A DNA stretch of 32,852 bases. Origin: Pseudobdellovibrionaceae bacterium. GTDB taxonomy: Bacteria; Bdellovibrionota; Bdellovibrionia; Bdellovibrionales; JAMPXM01. A program made the position numbers and the translations under genes. The stretch is taken from NCBI GenBank assembly GCA_947462815.1, contig CANHQR010000039.1:1-32852 (forward strand), given 5' to 3'. The notes below the pieces were generated by a model. The model made no database searches, had not been told where the DNA came from, and worked only from the letters and a program-made list of their open reading frames with translations. Of this stretch, positions 8,384 to 16,273 are shown piece after piece (position 1 is the first letter of the stretch; each line of letters starts with the position of its first letter).

Positions 8384-8694
8384 AGATCCACCTCGGACTG
8401 AGTGTTTTTGAACGCCCTGACACTAAAAGCGCCTCGGAAAATGGTCAAGTCAACCGACCTCGCCATCAGTTATTTCGGAAATTCGTAGATTAGAGCATCT
8501 GGAGCCTTCGGCGTCAGGACACAAGGGACGCTCTGAGTTCGATGATCGATTCGACGTTGGATTCGACGTTGGATTCGGCGCTGAGCTCGGCGCTGGACTC
8601 GGCCCCGACTTCGAACTGTCGACTTGATCGCCGAGCTCGCGGGTGTCGCCTAGGACCCGGCCACGAGCCACTCACGACCGCCTCCAGAAAGCGC
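8384..8694 (-). other. ahcY-map intergenic region with a doubtful short open frame
   Basis: About 310 bases between map and ahcY. It holds a 12-bp tandem repeat and the ahcY leader. A 73-codon minus-strand frame runs from GTG 8671 to 8450. Its translation is low-complexity (Ser/Pro/Asn four-residue repeats mirroring the 12-bp units) and resembles no family. A GGAGG lies 10 bases ahead of that GTG, so expression is possible, but I regard it as unproven. Confidence 0.3.
8548..8607. repeat. 12-bp tandem repeat, five copies
   Basis: Units start at 8548, 8560, 8572, 8584 and 8596. The first two are identical (GATTCGACGTTG), the third is GATTCGGCGCTG, and the last two drift further (AGCTCGGCGCTG, GACTCGGCCCCG). 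The period is a multiple of three, so any coding frame through it stays open. The array sits between map and ahcY. Confidence 0.85.
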
Positions 8695-9462
8695 TCAAAG
8701 CGACGGTAAAGTCAGGATGCGAGGGCCGGCCTCGGTAATGAGGACCGTGTGCTCAAACTGCGCAGAGAGCGTCTTATCGCCTGTGGCATAGTACTTAATG
8801 GTCGAGTTCGGAATTGAAAGTTCCACCAAGGGTGCCGAGGTCTCGTTCACCATCGGCTCAACCGTAATGCAGCCGCCCGGCAGCAGTTTATCGCCCTTAC
8901 CTTTTTTTCCCACGGAAGGCACAAAAGGCTCTTCGTGAAACTTCCGTCCGATACCATGACCGCCGATTTCTTCGACCGCATAGAAGCCGTTTCGGGTCAC
9001 AAATTTGTTGACGGCAAATCCGATGTCACCCGTCGTACCAAAGGGTGTGATCGCCTCGATACCCTTTTCCATGGCCTTCAAAGCGATGTCGGTCACACGC
9101 TGTGCGCGCTCCGAAACTTGACCAACAAAAAAGGTCGCCGAGGTGTCGCCGTGGAAACCATTGAGAAGGCAAGTGACATCGACGTTCACAATGTCACCTT
9201 CCTTCAGGACTTCATCGCCCGGCACGCCATGGCAAACCACCTCATTGATGGAGGTGCAGATCGACTTCGGAAAGCCGTGATAGCCGAGTGGCGCGGAACT
9301 CGCCCCATGTGAGAGCGCAAAATCATGAGCAATGTCGTTGAGCTCGTTGGTGGTGATTCCGGGCTTCACGAAGCGCCCGGTGTGCTCGAGGCAGCGCGCC
9401 GAAAGCTTGCAAACAGCTTCCATAGCTTTGATTTCGTCTTTGCTCTTCACGATCATCGGCAT
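8695..9462 (-). CDS. map: Type I methionine aminopeptidase
   Basis: Removes the initiator methionine from nascent proteins in the cytoplasm. The 255-residue length is typical of type I enzymes. All five metal ligands are visible: Asp95 and Asp106 (DVTCLLNGFHGDTS), His169 (GGHGIGRKFHEEP), Glu202 (TVEPMV) and Glu237 (AQFEHTV). His78 in VCHG is the substrate-contacting histidine. The start is ATG 9462; a second ATG two codons later would serve equally, and neither has a clear ribosome binding site. The gene stands alone, not beside the usual secY/adk or rps genes. Nearly 380 bases without a confident gene lie upstream. Confidence 0.96.
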   Translation of the reverse strand: MPMIVKSKDEIKAMEAVCKLSARCLEHTGRFVKPGITTNELNDIAHDFALSHGASSAPLGYHGFPKSICTSINEVVCHGVPGDEVLKEGDIVNVDVTCLLNGFHGDTSATFFVGQVSERAQRVTDIALKAMEKGIEAITPFGTTGDIGFAVNKFVTRNGFYAVEEIGGHGIGRKFHEEPFVPSVGKKGKGDKLLPGGCITVEPMVNETSAPLVELSIPNSTIKYYATGDKTLSAQFEHTVLITEAGPRILTLPSL

Positions 9463-9837
9463 GCGCCATGAATAACATGGGCGAAGGCAAAACGCCGCAT
9501 TTTTTCCCGACCGGAGGGGCGAAGGAACGGCCCGAGAATCCGGATCGAGTCGCGACGAACGGCCTACGAGGTATCATGAGACTCTACGGAAGCGATCGAC
9601 CGGCGCGATCTTGCGCGCAGGAGCAAACTGTCGATTTTTAAAGCACAGTCTCGGGAATTCATAGGTCGATACAAGGCGACGATCGCCTTGAGCATCGGCT
9701 TCGATATCGGCAATAAATAAAACGGCCAGGCTCATCGCCCGGCCGTTCTAATTCTTCGAAACTGACCTTCGATCTCCCGCTGCCGCTCAACGCCGATCAA
9801 CTTTGTCGACCGCCTGCCAGCAGCGAACGAACTCAGC
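9463..9837 (-). other. map upstream intergenic region
   Basis: No confident gene. It contains the terminator of the SWIB gene (9721-9747) and a perfect 8-bp hairpin with a 3-base loop, CAAGGCGA/TCGCCTTG at 9672-9690, that has no T-run and may be part of the map leader. A 57-codon plus-strand frame (9468-9641) is open but has no supporting signal. No consensus map promoter was recognised. Confidence 0.5.
9721..9747 (-). terminator. Intrinsic terminator of the SWIB gene
   Basis: The stem AACGGCC (9721-9727) pairs with GGCCGTT (9741-9747). Read on the minus strand it is followed by TTATTTATT, a good T-rich tract. It lies about 90 bases past the SWIB-gene stop and is in the right orientation. 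Confidence 0.75.
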
Positions 9838-10206
9838 TCAGCCCTTAGTGAGGTGCTTCGAAGCGAACTTTGTGAGTTCGAACATTGTCACTTTCGACTT
9901 GCCCCCGAAGATCGGCTTCAGCTTGTCGTCAGCGTGGATCATGCGGCGGTTCACTTTGTCCTGAAGACCATGCTTGTGGATATAGTCCCACATTTTCTTA
10001 GCAACCTGAGGACGGGGCAACGGCTTCGAGCCGACGATCTCAGCGAGTTGTGCGCTGGGTGTCAGCGGTGCCATGAAGGCTGCATTCGGCTTGCGCTTCG
10101 TTTTTGCCTTCTTGGGGGCAGCTTTTTTAGTGGCTTTTTTAGTCGCTTTTTTTGCCGACTTTTTTGTCGCCTTCTTCGCTGCTTTCTTAGTGGCTTTCTT
10201 CGCCAT
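9838..10206 (-). CDS. SWIB/MDM2-domain protein with lysine-repeat (histone H1-like) tail
   Basis: A 122-residue protein in two parts. Residues 2-39 are a Lys/Ala/Thr repeat tail (KKATKKAAKK type), like the C-terminal tails of histone H1 and of bacterial Hc1 or AlgP-like proteins, and should bind DNA through charge. Residues about 44-120 form a SWIB domain (FMAPLTPSAQLAEIVG, LPRPQVAKKMWDYIHKHGLQD, then LKPIFGGKSKVTMFELTKFASKHL). This domain is known from eukaryotic SWI/SNF complexes and from chlamydiae and some other bacteria. Start is ATG 10206 after GAGGAGTAGGTCG. A nucleoid or topology-linked role is the likely guess. The gene is followed by its own terminator and preceded by an unusually long regulatory-looking region. 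Confidence 0.9.
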   Translation of the reverse strand: MAKKATKKAAKKATKKSAKKATKKATKKAAPKKAKTKRKPNAAFMAPLTPSAQLAEIVGSKPLPRPQVAKKMWDYIHKHGLQDKVNRRMIHADDKLKPIFGGKSKVTMFELTKFASKHLTKG

Positions 10207-10353
10207 CGACCTACTCCTCGGCGCTACCGCGCCTGAATATCGCTCCGAAACTTCGGAGTTAAAGAGCCAAGGTTGCCCTCAACTCTGGTTTAAAATTTTC
10301 GGCGCCCACCGCAAGTTCCACTCTTTCAATCTGAAGTTGGTTGATTCCCCAAT

Positions 10354-10387
10354 TTGGGAGACTCACCACGTTGGGAGACTCGCCAAG
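10354..10387. repeat. 17-bp direct repeat, two copies plus a partial third
   Basis: The units are TTGGGAGACTCACCACG (10354-10370) and TTGGGAGACTCGCCAAG (10371-10387), and a third copy starts TTGGG at 10388 before diverging. This lies upstream of the SWIB gene. Confidence 0.8.
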
Positions 10388-10587
10388 TTGGGTCATTCCA
10401 AATTCAGGCAATCGAACAGTTCTCGACTTCCCTAGCACCTAATCTTCTCCCCTGCCCCGCTTGAAGCCTTTCGGGTTTCCGCGATCTTGGCCCGGACATG
10501 AAACGTCTGTTCGGCCCTGTGTGTCTGTTCACAGCTCTGGCTTTTCAAACGTCCTTCTCACACCTGACTTCGATCTCAAAACCCCAA

Positions 10588-10784
10588 TTTCCCTAGGGAG
10601 TTTTAACTTTTAACCACCGTGTTCCAGCGGCCGTACATAGTGGATGATAGACAAGTGAGGACGCTTGTCCAAAGTTTTTTTCAAAAACTTTGCGATTTTC
10701 TCCTAGGGAAGTCCTTCGAGCCCCCTTGGCGAGGGCCATTTCGCCCTAGGGAAACTCTATTTGAGACGAATTTCCCCTAGGAAG
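10588..10784. repeat. Cluster of CCTAGG-centred palindromic sites
   Basis: CCTAGG occurs at 10592-10597, 10702-10707, 10745-10750 and 10776-10781, each within a longer match to TTTCCCTAGGGAA. A degenerate half-site, TTCCCTAGCACC, lies at 10428. The last three centres are 43 and 31 bases apart, close to whole helical turns, as expected for a protein binding one DNA face. The protein is unknown. Confidence 0.7.
10650..10692. repeat. Two adjacent inverted repeats
   Basis: GACAAG (10650-10655) pairs with CTTGTC (10664-10669). Immediately next, CAAAGTTTTT (10670-10679) pairs with AAAAACTTTG (10683-10692) across a 3-base loop. They abut with no gap. The second is very AT-rich and could be a cruciform, a melting site or the end of a small transcript. 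Confidence 0.7.
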
Positions 10785-10794
10785 AACTGAAAAG

Positions 10795-10803
10795 TTATCC
10801 ACA
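10795..10803 (+). promoter_or_regulatory. Perfect-consensus DnaA box
   Basis: TTATCCACA exactly matches the bacterial DnaA box. It is 13 bases from the nearest CCTAGG site. Only one perfect copy was seen in this region. dnaA, dnaN and parAB are not in the window, so an origin is not established. Confidence 0.5.
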
Positions 10804-10992
10804 TTTCGATGAAACTCCGCCGACCCTCACCCACGGAAAATACCCCATCGCAACCTCAGCCGTCGCTCCTTCACCCCGACGGGAAGGGGCCAACGGACGA
10901 GTACTTTCTCGGCTTGCCCAGCTCAACCTCTGGGTTCTGGGCTCTGTTTCAATCGCGATTTTCGGTGCGCTGGAGGGCGACGGTCGCCCAAC

Positions 10993-12504
10993 TCAAGAGG
11001 TGGACGAGTGGATCACGGCCCCTTCGACCCGAAGCAGGCGTCGAAGAGGCCCTAGGAGGATCAGAGCGATTGCCAAACTTCCCAGGGAAATCACCAGCAG
11101 AGCCGAGCGAAGTCCGTAATGATCTGCTCCCCATCCAAGGAGAAGATGCATGCACATGGCCGCTGCAGATTGGAGAGTCACCGCAAGGCTCAACACGCGC
11201 TGCCGACTCGCTCCGAAAGCTTGCGCGTACCAGGTGATGGCCAAAGGATAGGCCATCGCGATAGGAAATCCAAAGACCATCAGCGCCGTGAGAGATGCCT
11301 GAGTTGGCCAACCGAAATCCGCGAGGCCAATCACGAGAAAAGGCATGGCCATCCAAAGAACGGTCCGTAGTCGACGACTCGGATCCGAGGAAGGTCCTCG
11401 GCGTAGATCCGGAGGGAGCTTTCGAAACCGACGTATCATTGAGGTCGCCTGACGTTCCAGTCGATCCCAAAGGCCTACAGCAAGACTCAGTCGCGCTAAA
11501 GTCAAAGCGATAAAGAAGCCCGTTAACCAGAGACCGGCCGTCGCCGTTGGCCAGCGACTTTCCTCTGCAAAGAGCACCAGACGGCTTGAAATTGAAACCT
11601 CAGCCACAACCATGAAGGCAAGAAGACAGGCCGCCAACCAAGCGGAAGCGGCCCGCGGGGACGGCTCCTGATCGCCTCTCGATCCGGCGCCTCTCTTCGC
11701 CGCTTGAGCCTCTCCCGAAACTCGTTCGGTCTGGAATTCGGCAGCTTCGGGATGAGGGGAACCCGAGGCACCGGAGAGGTGTATCGGGCTTGGGCTCTCA
11801 CGAAGCTCTCGAGAGATCAGCGGCCACAACGCCAAAGCAGGAAGAGCGCAAATCACAAAGCTGAGCGACCAGCTCTGAGCGTCACCCGCCAAGCCCCAAG
11901 TCCGAAGCTGCACGATCAAAAATGGGCTACTGAGACTCGCCAGGCCGTACATAGCATGCAGCAGAGCCGTGCTCTGAGCGCGAAACTCGGCCGGGGCCTC
12001 TTGCACACAGGCATTCTGGGCCACCCCGAGACCACCGAAGCCGACTCCCAAGGCAACTGCACCGATCAAAAAGACCTCGTAGGACGAGGAAATGAGTGGC
12101 GTGATTCCGAGAATCAACACACCGAACGCCATAATACCCATATACAGGCGAAGTAAACGTAGGGGCTGCGCGCGACTGAGGTAATTGAGAAAGATCGCGT
12201 TGTGAATCAAACCCGCGCCCGAGGCCAAAAAGAAAAACCAACTCGCTTGCGTATGATTGAGGGAGTAGGCCCCCATGATCGCCGAGAGCAGCGGACCTCG
12301 TGCGTTGTCGACAAGTCCCAGTGCTAAGAGGCTGGCGCAGGCAAGCCCCACGACAAGCGTCCAGGGATATCGCTGCAAGACTCGTCGGGTTCGAGCCGAA
12401 AGGCTTGCACCCAAGTTCCCGGATCTCAGATCAGATCGGGAAGATGAAGCAGGACGATCTTCTGGCGTCGGACGAGACGTAGGCGGAGCCCTTTGCGGAG
12501 ACAT
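10993..12504 (-). CDS. Major facilitator superfamily transporter
   Basis: A 503-residue membrane protein from ATG 12504; the frame is open to 12648 but the extra residues look non-coding and hydrophilic. After a disordered Ser/Arg/Pro-rich N-terminus of about 50 residues there are two blocks of roughly six membrane helices. They are separated by a long charged cytoplasmic loop (from the SRELRES region to EPSPRAAS). Two Gly-rich stretches, GVGFGGLGVAQNA and FGFPIAMAYPLAITWYAQ, are typical of MFS helices. The substrate is not predictable, though the general look is of a sugar or drug-type permease. It lies divergent from the J-domain-like gene, with 88 bases between their starts, so the two may share a regulatory region. 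Confidence 0.82.
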   Translation of the reverse strand: MSPQRAPPTSRPTPEDRPASSSRSDLRSGNLGASLSARTRRVLQRYPWTLVVGLACASLLALGLVDNARGPLLSAIMGAYSLNHTQASWFFFLASGAGLIHNAIFLNYLSRAQPLRLLRLYMGIMAFGVLILGITPLISSSYEVFLIGAVALGVGFGGLGVAQNACVQEAPAEFRAQSTALLHAMYGLASLSSPFLIVQLRTWGLAGDAQSWSLSFVICALPALALWPLISRELRESPSPIHLSGASGSPHPEAAEFQTERVSGEAQAAKRGAGSRGDQEPSPRAASAWLAACLLAFMVVAEVSISSRLVLFAEESRWPTATAGLWLTGFFIALTLARLSLAVGLWDRLERQATSMIRRFRKLPPDLRRGPSSDPSRRLRTVLWMAMPFLVIGLADFGWPTQASLTALMVFGFPIAMAYPLAITWYAQAFGASRQRVLSLAVTLQSAAAMCMHLLLGWGADHYGLRSALLVISLGSLAIALILLGPLRRLLRVEGAVIHSSTS

Positions 12505-12592
12505 GTCAGCACACTGCCGAGTCCACAGAAAATCCTCTCGATTCTCCGGACCGGCCCTCGAGTTTGTCTCAAATTGTGCCGTTAGAAAGGGT

Positions 12593-13273
12593 ATGAAGCC
12601 AGCGCCTCGCGAAGATTTTTTCGATGTCCTCCTTGACCGGCTGGTCAAGGATGTGGCGTCGGATCTTGCGAAACGCTTTAACCTGGAACCGGCCGACGCC
12701 GCCCCTGGCGATCGAGGCAGTGAGCGCGCCCGCGCCTACGAACTCGATGCAACGGATCTCGCCGCTCGAGTTCTCGATTGGCGAGTTCGAAGTCAATCGG
12801 CTTTTGAATCGCCAAGCGGCCTGGCCCAGATCCGCACCGCCCTGACCCCGCCTCGAATACGAGAAGTTGAAAGCTTCGAGGTCGGCGCATCCGCCGCTGA
12901 ACGGGCTCATCTCGAAGAGCAAAAAGCCTCGCAAGATCCTTGGATCGCTCTGCGATCCCCGCGCGCTCTCCTGTCGCTGCGAATTTTAGAGCGTGAAGGC
13001 CTCGCATTTACGGCCCAAGAAAGAATAATTCATGAATCGCACGTCAGTGTCCAAGAACGAGCCCTGCGCCGCGAGCGTCGTCGCGTCCTGATGCACCTTC
13101 ACCCCGATCGCCGGGAATCTCAAACAATGAGCGAGCAAGATCGGCGAAGAATCCATGAACAGTTTCTCGCCGCATACGAAGCTTTCGAAACGATCTTTGC
13201 CGAACTCGAAGACATCACCAAGAGCTCACAAGATCGGCGTGAACACGCCTCACGCCCAGCGCGAGCGGCTTGA
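12593..13273 (+). CDS. Protein with C-terminal J-domain-like (DnaJ-type) motif
   Basis: A 226-residue soluble, highly charged protein. The last 65 residues resemble a DnaJ J-domain: a basic helix (RRERRRVLMHL), the invariant HPD loop at 170-172, then a helix pattern EQFLAAYEAFETIF that fits J-domain helix III. The HPD motif contacts DnaK and stimulates its ATPase. The first 150 residues are helical, Arg/Glu-rich and unrecognised; they could hold a client or scaffold. No signal peptide. Start is ATG 12593 with GAAAGG very close. The gene converges on the next minus-strand gene with only 7 bases between them. Confidence 0.65.
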   Translation: MKPAPREDFFDVLLDRLVKDVASDLAKRFNLEPADAAPGDRGSERARAYELDATDLAARVLDWRVRSQSAFESPSGLAQIRTALTPPRIREVESFEVGASAAERAHLEEQKASQDPWIALRSPRALLSLRILEREGLAFTAQERIIHESHVSVQERALRRERRRVLMHLHPDRRESQTMSEQDRRRIHEQFLAAYEAFETIFAELEDITKSSQDRREHASRPARAA

Positions 13274-13280
13274 CGAAAAG

Positions 13281-14204
13281 TCAGCAGCCCTTCGGATAAG
13301 TCACCCGAAGCTTCCAATGCCCATCCCGATCCAAGAAATCGCGAAGGGGTAAAGTTCTGGGCTTGGGATAAGGCGCATCCGGTTTGGGGAAATCAGGATC
13401 ATCCTCTTCGCCACAGGGCATGTCGCGAGGATCCGGATCGCGATACCGAAGTGTCGCGGTGTTGGCAAAGAGGCCCGCAACTTCAATCAACACGATCTCA
13501 TGAGGCGTCCCGCCCAAATCGGCCGTCCAAACCCCTCCACGAGACAAGGCTTCGATCAGATCCGGCTTCTCCTGCCAATCGCGCCGAATGTTGATCCAGA
13601 CATCTTGGGGAAAAGGACGACGAGGCAACTTGAGCCAGTCACCCTGTCGACCGCGAACAGATTGGTGGGCGAAAGGACCATAACCCCAGTCCGACTCATA
13701 GAGATCCGGTTTGAATCCCTGTGCTTGTCCCTTGCTGTTGACATAGGAAAACACGAAGCCAAGCCCGGGAGTTGCCTGAACTCGAACTTCCCCCAGGGAT
13801 GCTGTCGCCTCTTCAGCCCCCGGTGAAGCGTAAAGATTAAGCTTCCAAATTTTCGGTTGTAACTTCTCTCGGCGACAGGCCACAGGATCCTGAGGCGCCG
13901 GTCGCGCATCCGAGCCACAAAGGCTCTCGAGCAAACTCTTGTTTTCAAGCCAAATGGGTGCATCCTGCGGGAGTAAGCTCACCCATTGGATTTGCGAATC
14001 ACTCACGGACTCGCCCACAGAAGACTCCCTCAAAGGAGCGGACGGCTCCACGATCTGCGCAACGGGTCCTTTTTTCGCTGAAACCGCTCGAGTTGACGCC
14101 TTGGTCGAGGACTCGATCGCTCCGACCTCCGCGCCCCATGGCCACCCCAACAGAAGCATCGCCAACAGCGCGAGATTTCGCAAATGGAGAGCCTTCGCGA
14201 TCAT
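13281..14204 (-). CDS. Exported protein of unknown function
   Basis: A 307-residue product. ATG 14204 was chosen because GGAGAGGTGAGGGA precedes it and a clean signal peptide (LALLAMLLLGWPWGAEVGA) follows; the open frame upstream to 14309 looks non-coding. The mature part has a beta-rich middle with a repeated aromatic/Gly pattern (GLGFVFSYVNSKG, WGYGPFAHQS) and a C-terminal region ending WKLRVTYPKGC. It contains about five cysteines, one of them the final residue. I recognise no family. An envelope location is likely from the signal sequence. Confidence 0.6.
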   Translation of the reverse strand: MIAKALHLRNLALLAMLLLGWPWGAEVGAIESSTKASTRAVSAKKGPVAQIVEPSAPLRESSVGESVSDSQIQWVSLLPQDAPIWLENKSLLESLCGSDARPAPQDPVACRREKLQPKIWKLNLYASPGAEEATASLGEVRVQATPGLGFVFSYVNSKGQAQGFKPDLYESDWGYGPFAHQSVRGRQGDWLKLPRRPFPQDVWINIRRDWQEKPDLIEALSRGGVWTADLGGTPHEIVLIEVAGLFANTATLRYRDPDPRDMPCGEEDDPDFPKPDAPYPKPRTLPLRDFLDRDGHWKLRVTYPKGC

Positions 14205-14271
14205 TCCCTCACCTCTCCACTGTCTTAAATGTCGCAATCTCCGCACGATGGATCCAATCTGGGCCATTTGC

Positions 14272-14306
14272 GCTGAGCTAATTCCATGAGTCCATTTCAG
14301 CTCAGC
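14272..14306. repeat. Inverted repeat between ettA and the exported gene
   Basis: GCTGAGCT (14272-14279) and AGCTCAGC (14299-14306) are exact complements separated by 19 bases that themselves contain CCAT twice. There is no T-run, so this looks more like an operator or leader structure for the exported-protein gene than a terminator of ettA. Confidence 0.4.
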
Positions 14307-14394
14307 CACATCTTCACGTTGAACTGAGCCAGGCTGAACTTTGAAACTTGGATCGGGTCCGAGCTCGTCGCGAAGGCCGTCGTCGCGCTTGAAC

Positions 14395-16083
14395 CTATTG
14401 GAGTCTTTTGTACTTGAATCGCTTCGGCTGAAGCGCGGCTTCGCCCAAACGTTTTTTCCGATCTTCCTCGTACTCCGTGAAGTTGCCGGGGAAGAAGGTC
14501 ACCACACCTTCGCCTTCAAATGCCATGATGTGTGTGCAAATCCGATCCAAGAACCAACGATCGTGCGAGATCACAACCGCGCAGCCGCCAAACTCCAACA
14601 GAGCTTCTTCCAAGGCGCGCATCGTATTGACGTCCAAATCGTTGGTCGGTTCGTCAAGCAAGAGCAAGTTCCCACCGGATTGAAGAACTTTGGCCATTTG
14701 CACGCGGTTACGTTCACCGCCCGAAAGATCGCCCACTTTCTTCTGTTGTGCATCTCCAGCGAAGTTGAAGCGCGACACATAAGCTCGCGAAGGCATTTCG
14801 CGAGAACCCACCATCATGAGGTCATTGCCGCCGGAGATCTCCTCCCAAACCGATTTGTTGGGATTCAGGTTATCGCGCGATTGATCCACGTAAGCCAGTT
14901 TCACGGTCGAGCCGACTTTGAACTCTCCCTGATCCGGCTTCTCTTGGCCTGTGATCATACGAAACAGTGTCGTCTTTCCCGCACCGTTGGGACCGATCAC
15001 ACCGACAATGCCACCTTTGGGTAGCGAAAAGTTCATATTTTCGATGAGTAACTTGTCGCCGTAGGCTTTGGACACCCCATGAGCTTCGACCACAATGTCT
15101 CCCAGTCTCGGGCCCGGTGGGATGTAGATCTGAAGATCTTGAAGTTTCTCGGGCGACGGCTCTTTCAATAAACTTTCGTAGTTCGAGATGCGCGCTTTGG
15201 ACTTCGCCTGTCGAGCGCGAGGACTCATGCGCACCCATTCTAATTCGCGCTCCAGAGTTTTCGCGCGCTTTTCGCTCGCGCGCTCCTCCTGCGCCATCCG
15301 ACGTTCCTTCTGTTCTAACCAGGACGTGTAGTTGCCCTTCCACGGAATGCCCTCGCCGCGATCCAATTCCAGAATCCAACCCGCGACATTGTCCAAGAAG
15401 TAGCGGTCGTGAGTGACGGCGATGACCGTGCCGGGAAACTCGGCCAAGTAGCGCTCCAACCACGCGACACTTTCGGCGTCTAAATGGTTGGTCGGTTCGT
15501 CGATCAACAAAATATCGGGATTGGAAAGCAAAAGACGGCACAAAGCCACTCGGCGCTTCTCGCCACCCGACAGCTTGTCGACCGACCAATCGCCGGGAGG
15601 ACAGTTCAGCGCGTCCATCGCTTTCTCGAGCTTCTGATCGACCTCCCAACCACCTTGGGCCTCGATCTTTTCCTGCACCTTGCCCTGACGTTCGATCAAC
15701 TTTTCCATGTCTTCCGGCGACATGTCTTCGGCGAACTTGGCTGAAATCTCTTCGAACTCCTTAAGAAGTTTAGGCAACTCACCCAAGCCGTCCATGACGT
15801 TCTCTTTAACACTCTTTTTTAAGTCGAGCTCAGGCTCCTGGGGTAAGTAGCCGACTTTAAAATCTCGCGCTGGAAAAGCTTCGCCGACAAAATCATGATC
15901 CACACCCGACATAATCTTCAGCAGGCTGGATTTACCCGAGCCGTTCAAACCCAAAACACCGATTTTCGCGCCGTAAAAGTAGGACAGATAAATGTCTTTT
16001 AACACCCATCGATTGGGCGGATAGACTTTGCCGACGCCCTTCATAGTGTAGATGATTTCTTGTCCAGCATTGGGTGCAGCCAT
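14395..16083 (-). CDS. ettA: Energy-dependent translational throttle A (ABC-F ATPase)
   Basis: A 562-residue ABC-F protein with two ATPase domains and no membrane part. It binds the ribosomal E site and gates the first elongation steps according to ATP/ADP level. The first domain has GLNGSGKSS near 45-53, LSGGEKRRVAL and LIDEPTNHLD. The second has GPNGAGKTT, LSGGERNRVQMAKVL and LLDEPTNDLD. The long charged linker between domains is present. The DEPTNHLD and DEPTNDLD pair, the EttA-like arm, and the QEPELD segment fit EttA better than Uup or YheS. The start ATG 16083 follows a good AAGGAG; the longer open frame to 16209 is spurious. It appears to be transcribed alone. Confidence 0.95.
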   Translation of the reverse strand: MAAPNAGQEIIYTMKGVGKVYPPNRWVLKDIYLSYFYGAKIGVLGLNGSGKSSLLKIMSGVDHDFVGEAFPARDFKVGYLPQEPELDLKKSVKENVMDGLGELPKLLKEFEEISAKFAEDMSPEDMEKLIERQGKVQEKIEAQGGWEVDQKLEKAMDALNCPPGDWSVDKLSGGEKRRVALCRLLLSNPDILLIDEPTNHLDAESVAWLERYLAEFPGTVIAVTHDRYFLDNVAGWILELDRGEGIPWKGNYTSWLEQKERRMAQEERASEKRAKTLERELEWVRMSPRARQAKSKARISNYESLLKEPSPEKLQDLQIYIPPGPRLGDIVVEAHGVSKAYGDKLLIENMNFSLPKGGIVGVIGPNGAGKTTLFRMITGQEKPDQGEFKVGSTVKLAYVDQSRDNLNPNKSVWEEISGGNDLMMVGSREMPSRAYVSRFNFAGDAQQKKVGDLSGGERNRVQMAKVLQSGGNLLLLDEPTNDLDVNTMRALEEALLEFGGCAVVISHDRWFLDRICTHIMAFEGEGVVTFFPGNFTEYEEDRKKRLGEAALQPKRFKYKRLQ

Positions 16084-16273
16084 GCAAATCTCCTTCAGCG
16101 CTCTCGAGGCATTGCGAGTGTGGCGCAAAGACGCGCCTGGGGTCAATTCCCTAGCGAGCTCGGCGTTTCGAACCCAGGGCGCCACCTTTCGACAGGAGGC
16201 CCACAGCAAATTAGGTAGGCAATCGCCGAGAAGAGCTTGTCAAAGAGACTGAAGCAGCGCGACACTTTCCGAG

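Larger units (their letters stand above)
10207..10992. promoter_or_regulatory. Long non-coding region with clustered repeats (possible regulatory or replication-related locus)
   Basis: Nearly 800 bases without a convincing gene, between the SWIB gene and the end of the MFS gene. From left to right it has an inverted repeat CTCCGAA/TTCGGAG near the SWIB start, a 17-bp direct repeat at 10354-10387, five sites related to TTTCCCTAGGGAA between 10428 and 10784, two adjacent inverted repeats at 10650-10692, AT-rich patches, and a perfect DnaA box at 10795-10803. A plus-strand frame from ATG 10809 runs antisense into the MFS gene and does not look like protein. Near 10975-10989 there is a GGGCGA/TCGCCC hairpin just past the MFS stop, without a T-run. 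Confidence 0.55.

Noticed and set aside
8384-8460. Possible SAH riboswitch ahead of ahcY
   Set aside because: The leader has a CCGAGG-CGCT stretch that recalls the motif, but the conserved GAGGAGCGCUGC core and the matching downstream strand are not present.
9468-9641. 57-codon plus-strand open frame upstream of map
   Set aside because: No ribosome binding site, no hydrophobic or domain pattern, and open frames of this length are expected by chance in GC-rich DNA.
10795-10803. Claim that this is the chromosomal origin
   Set aside because: Only one perfect DnaA box is seen and no dnaA, dnaN, gyrB, rpmH or parAB lies in the window, so it is reported as a site only.
10809-11237. Plus-strand open frame of 142 codons beginning just after the DnaA box
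   Set aside because: More than half is antisense to the MFS gene, the first 60 residues are low-complexity with no family signal, and there is no ribosome binding site.
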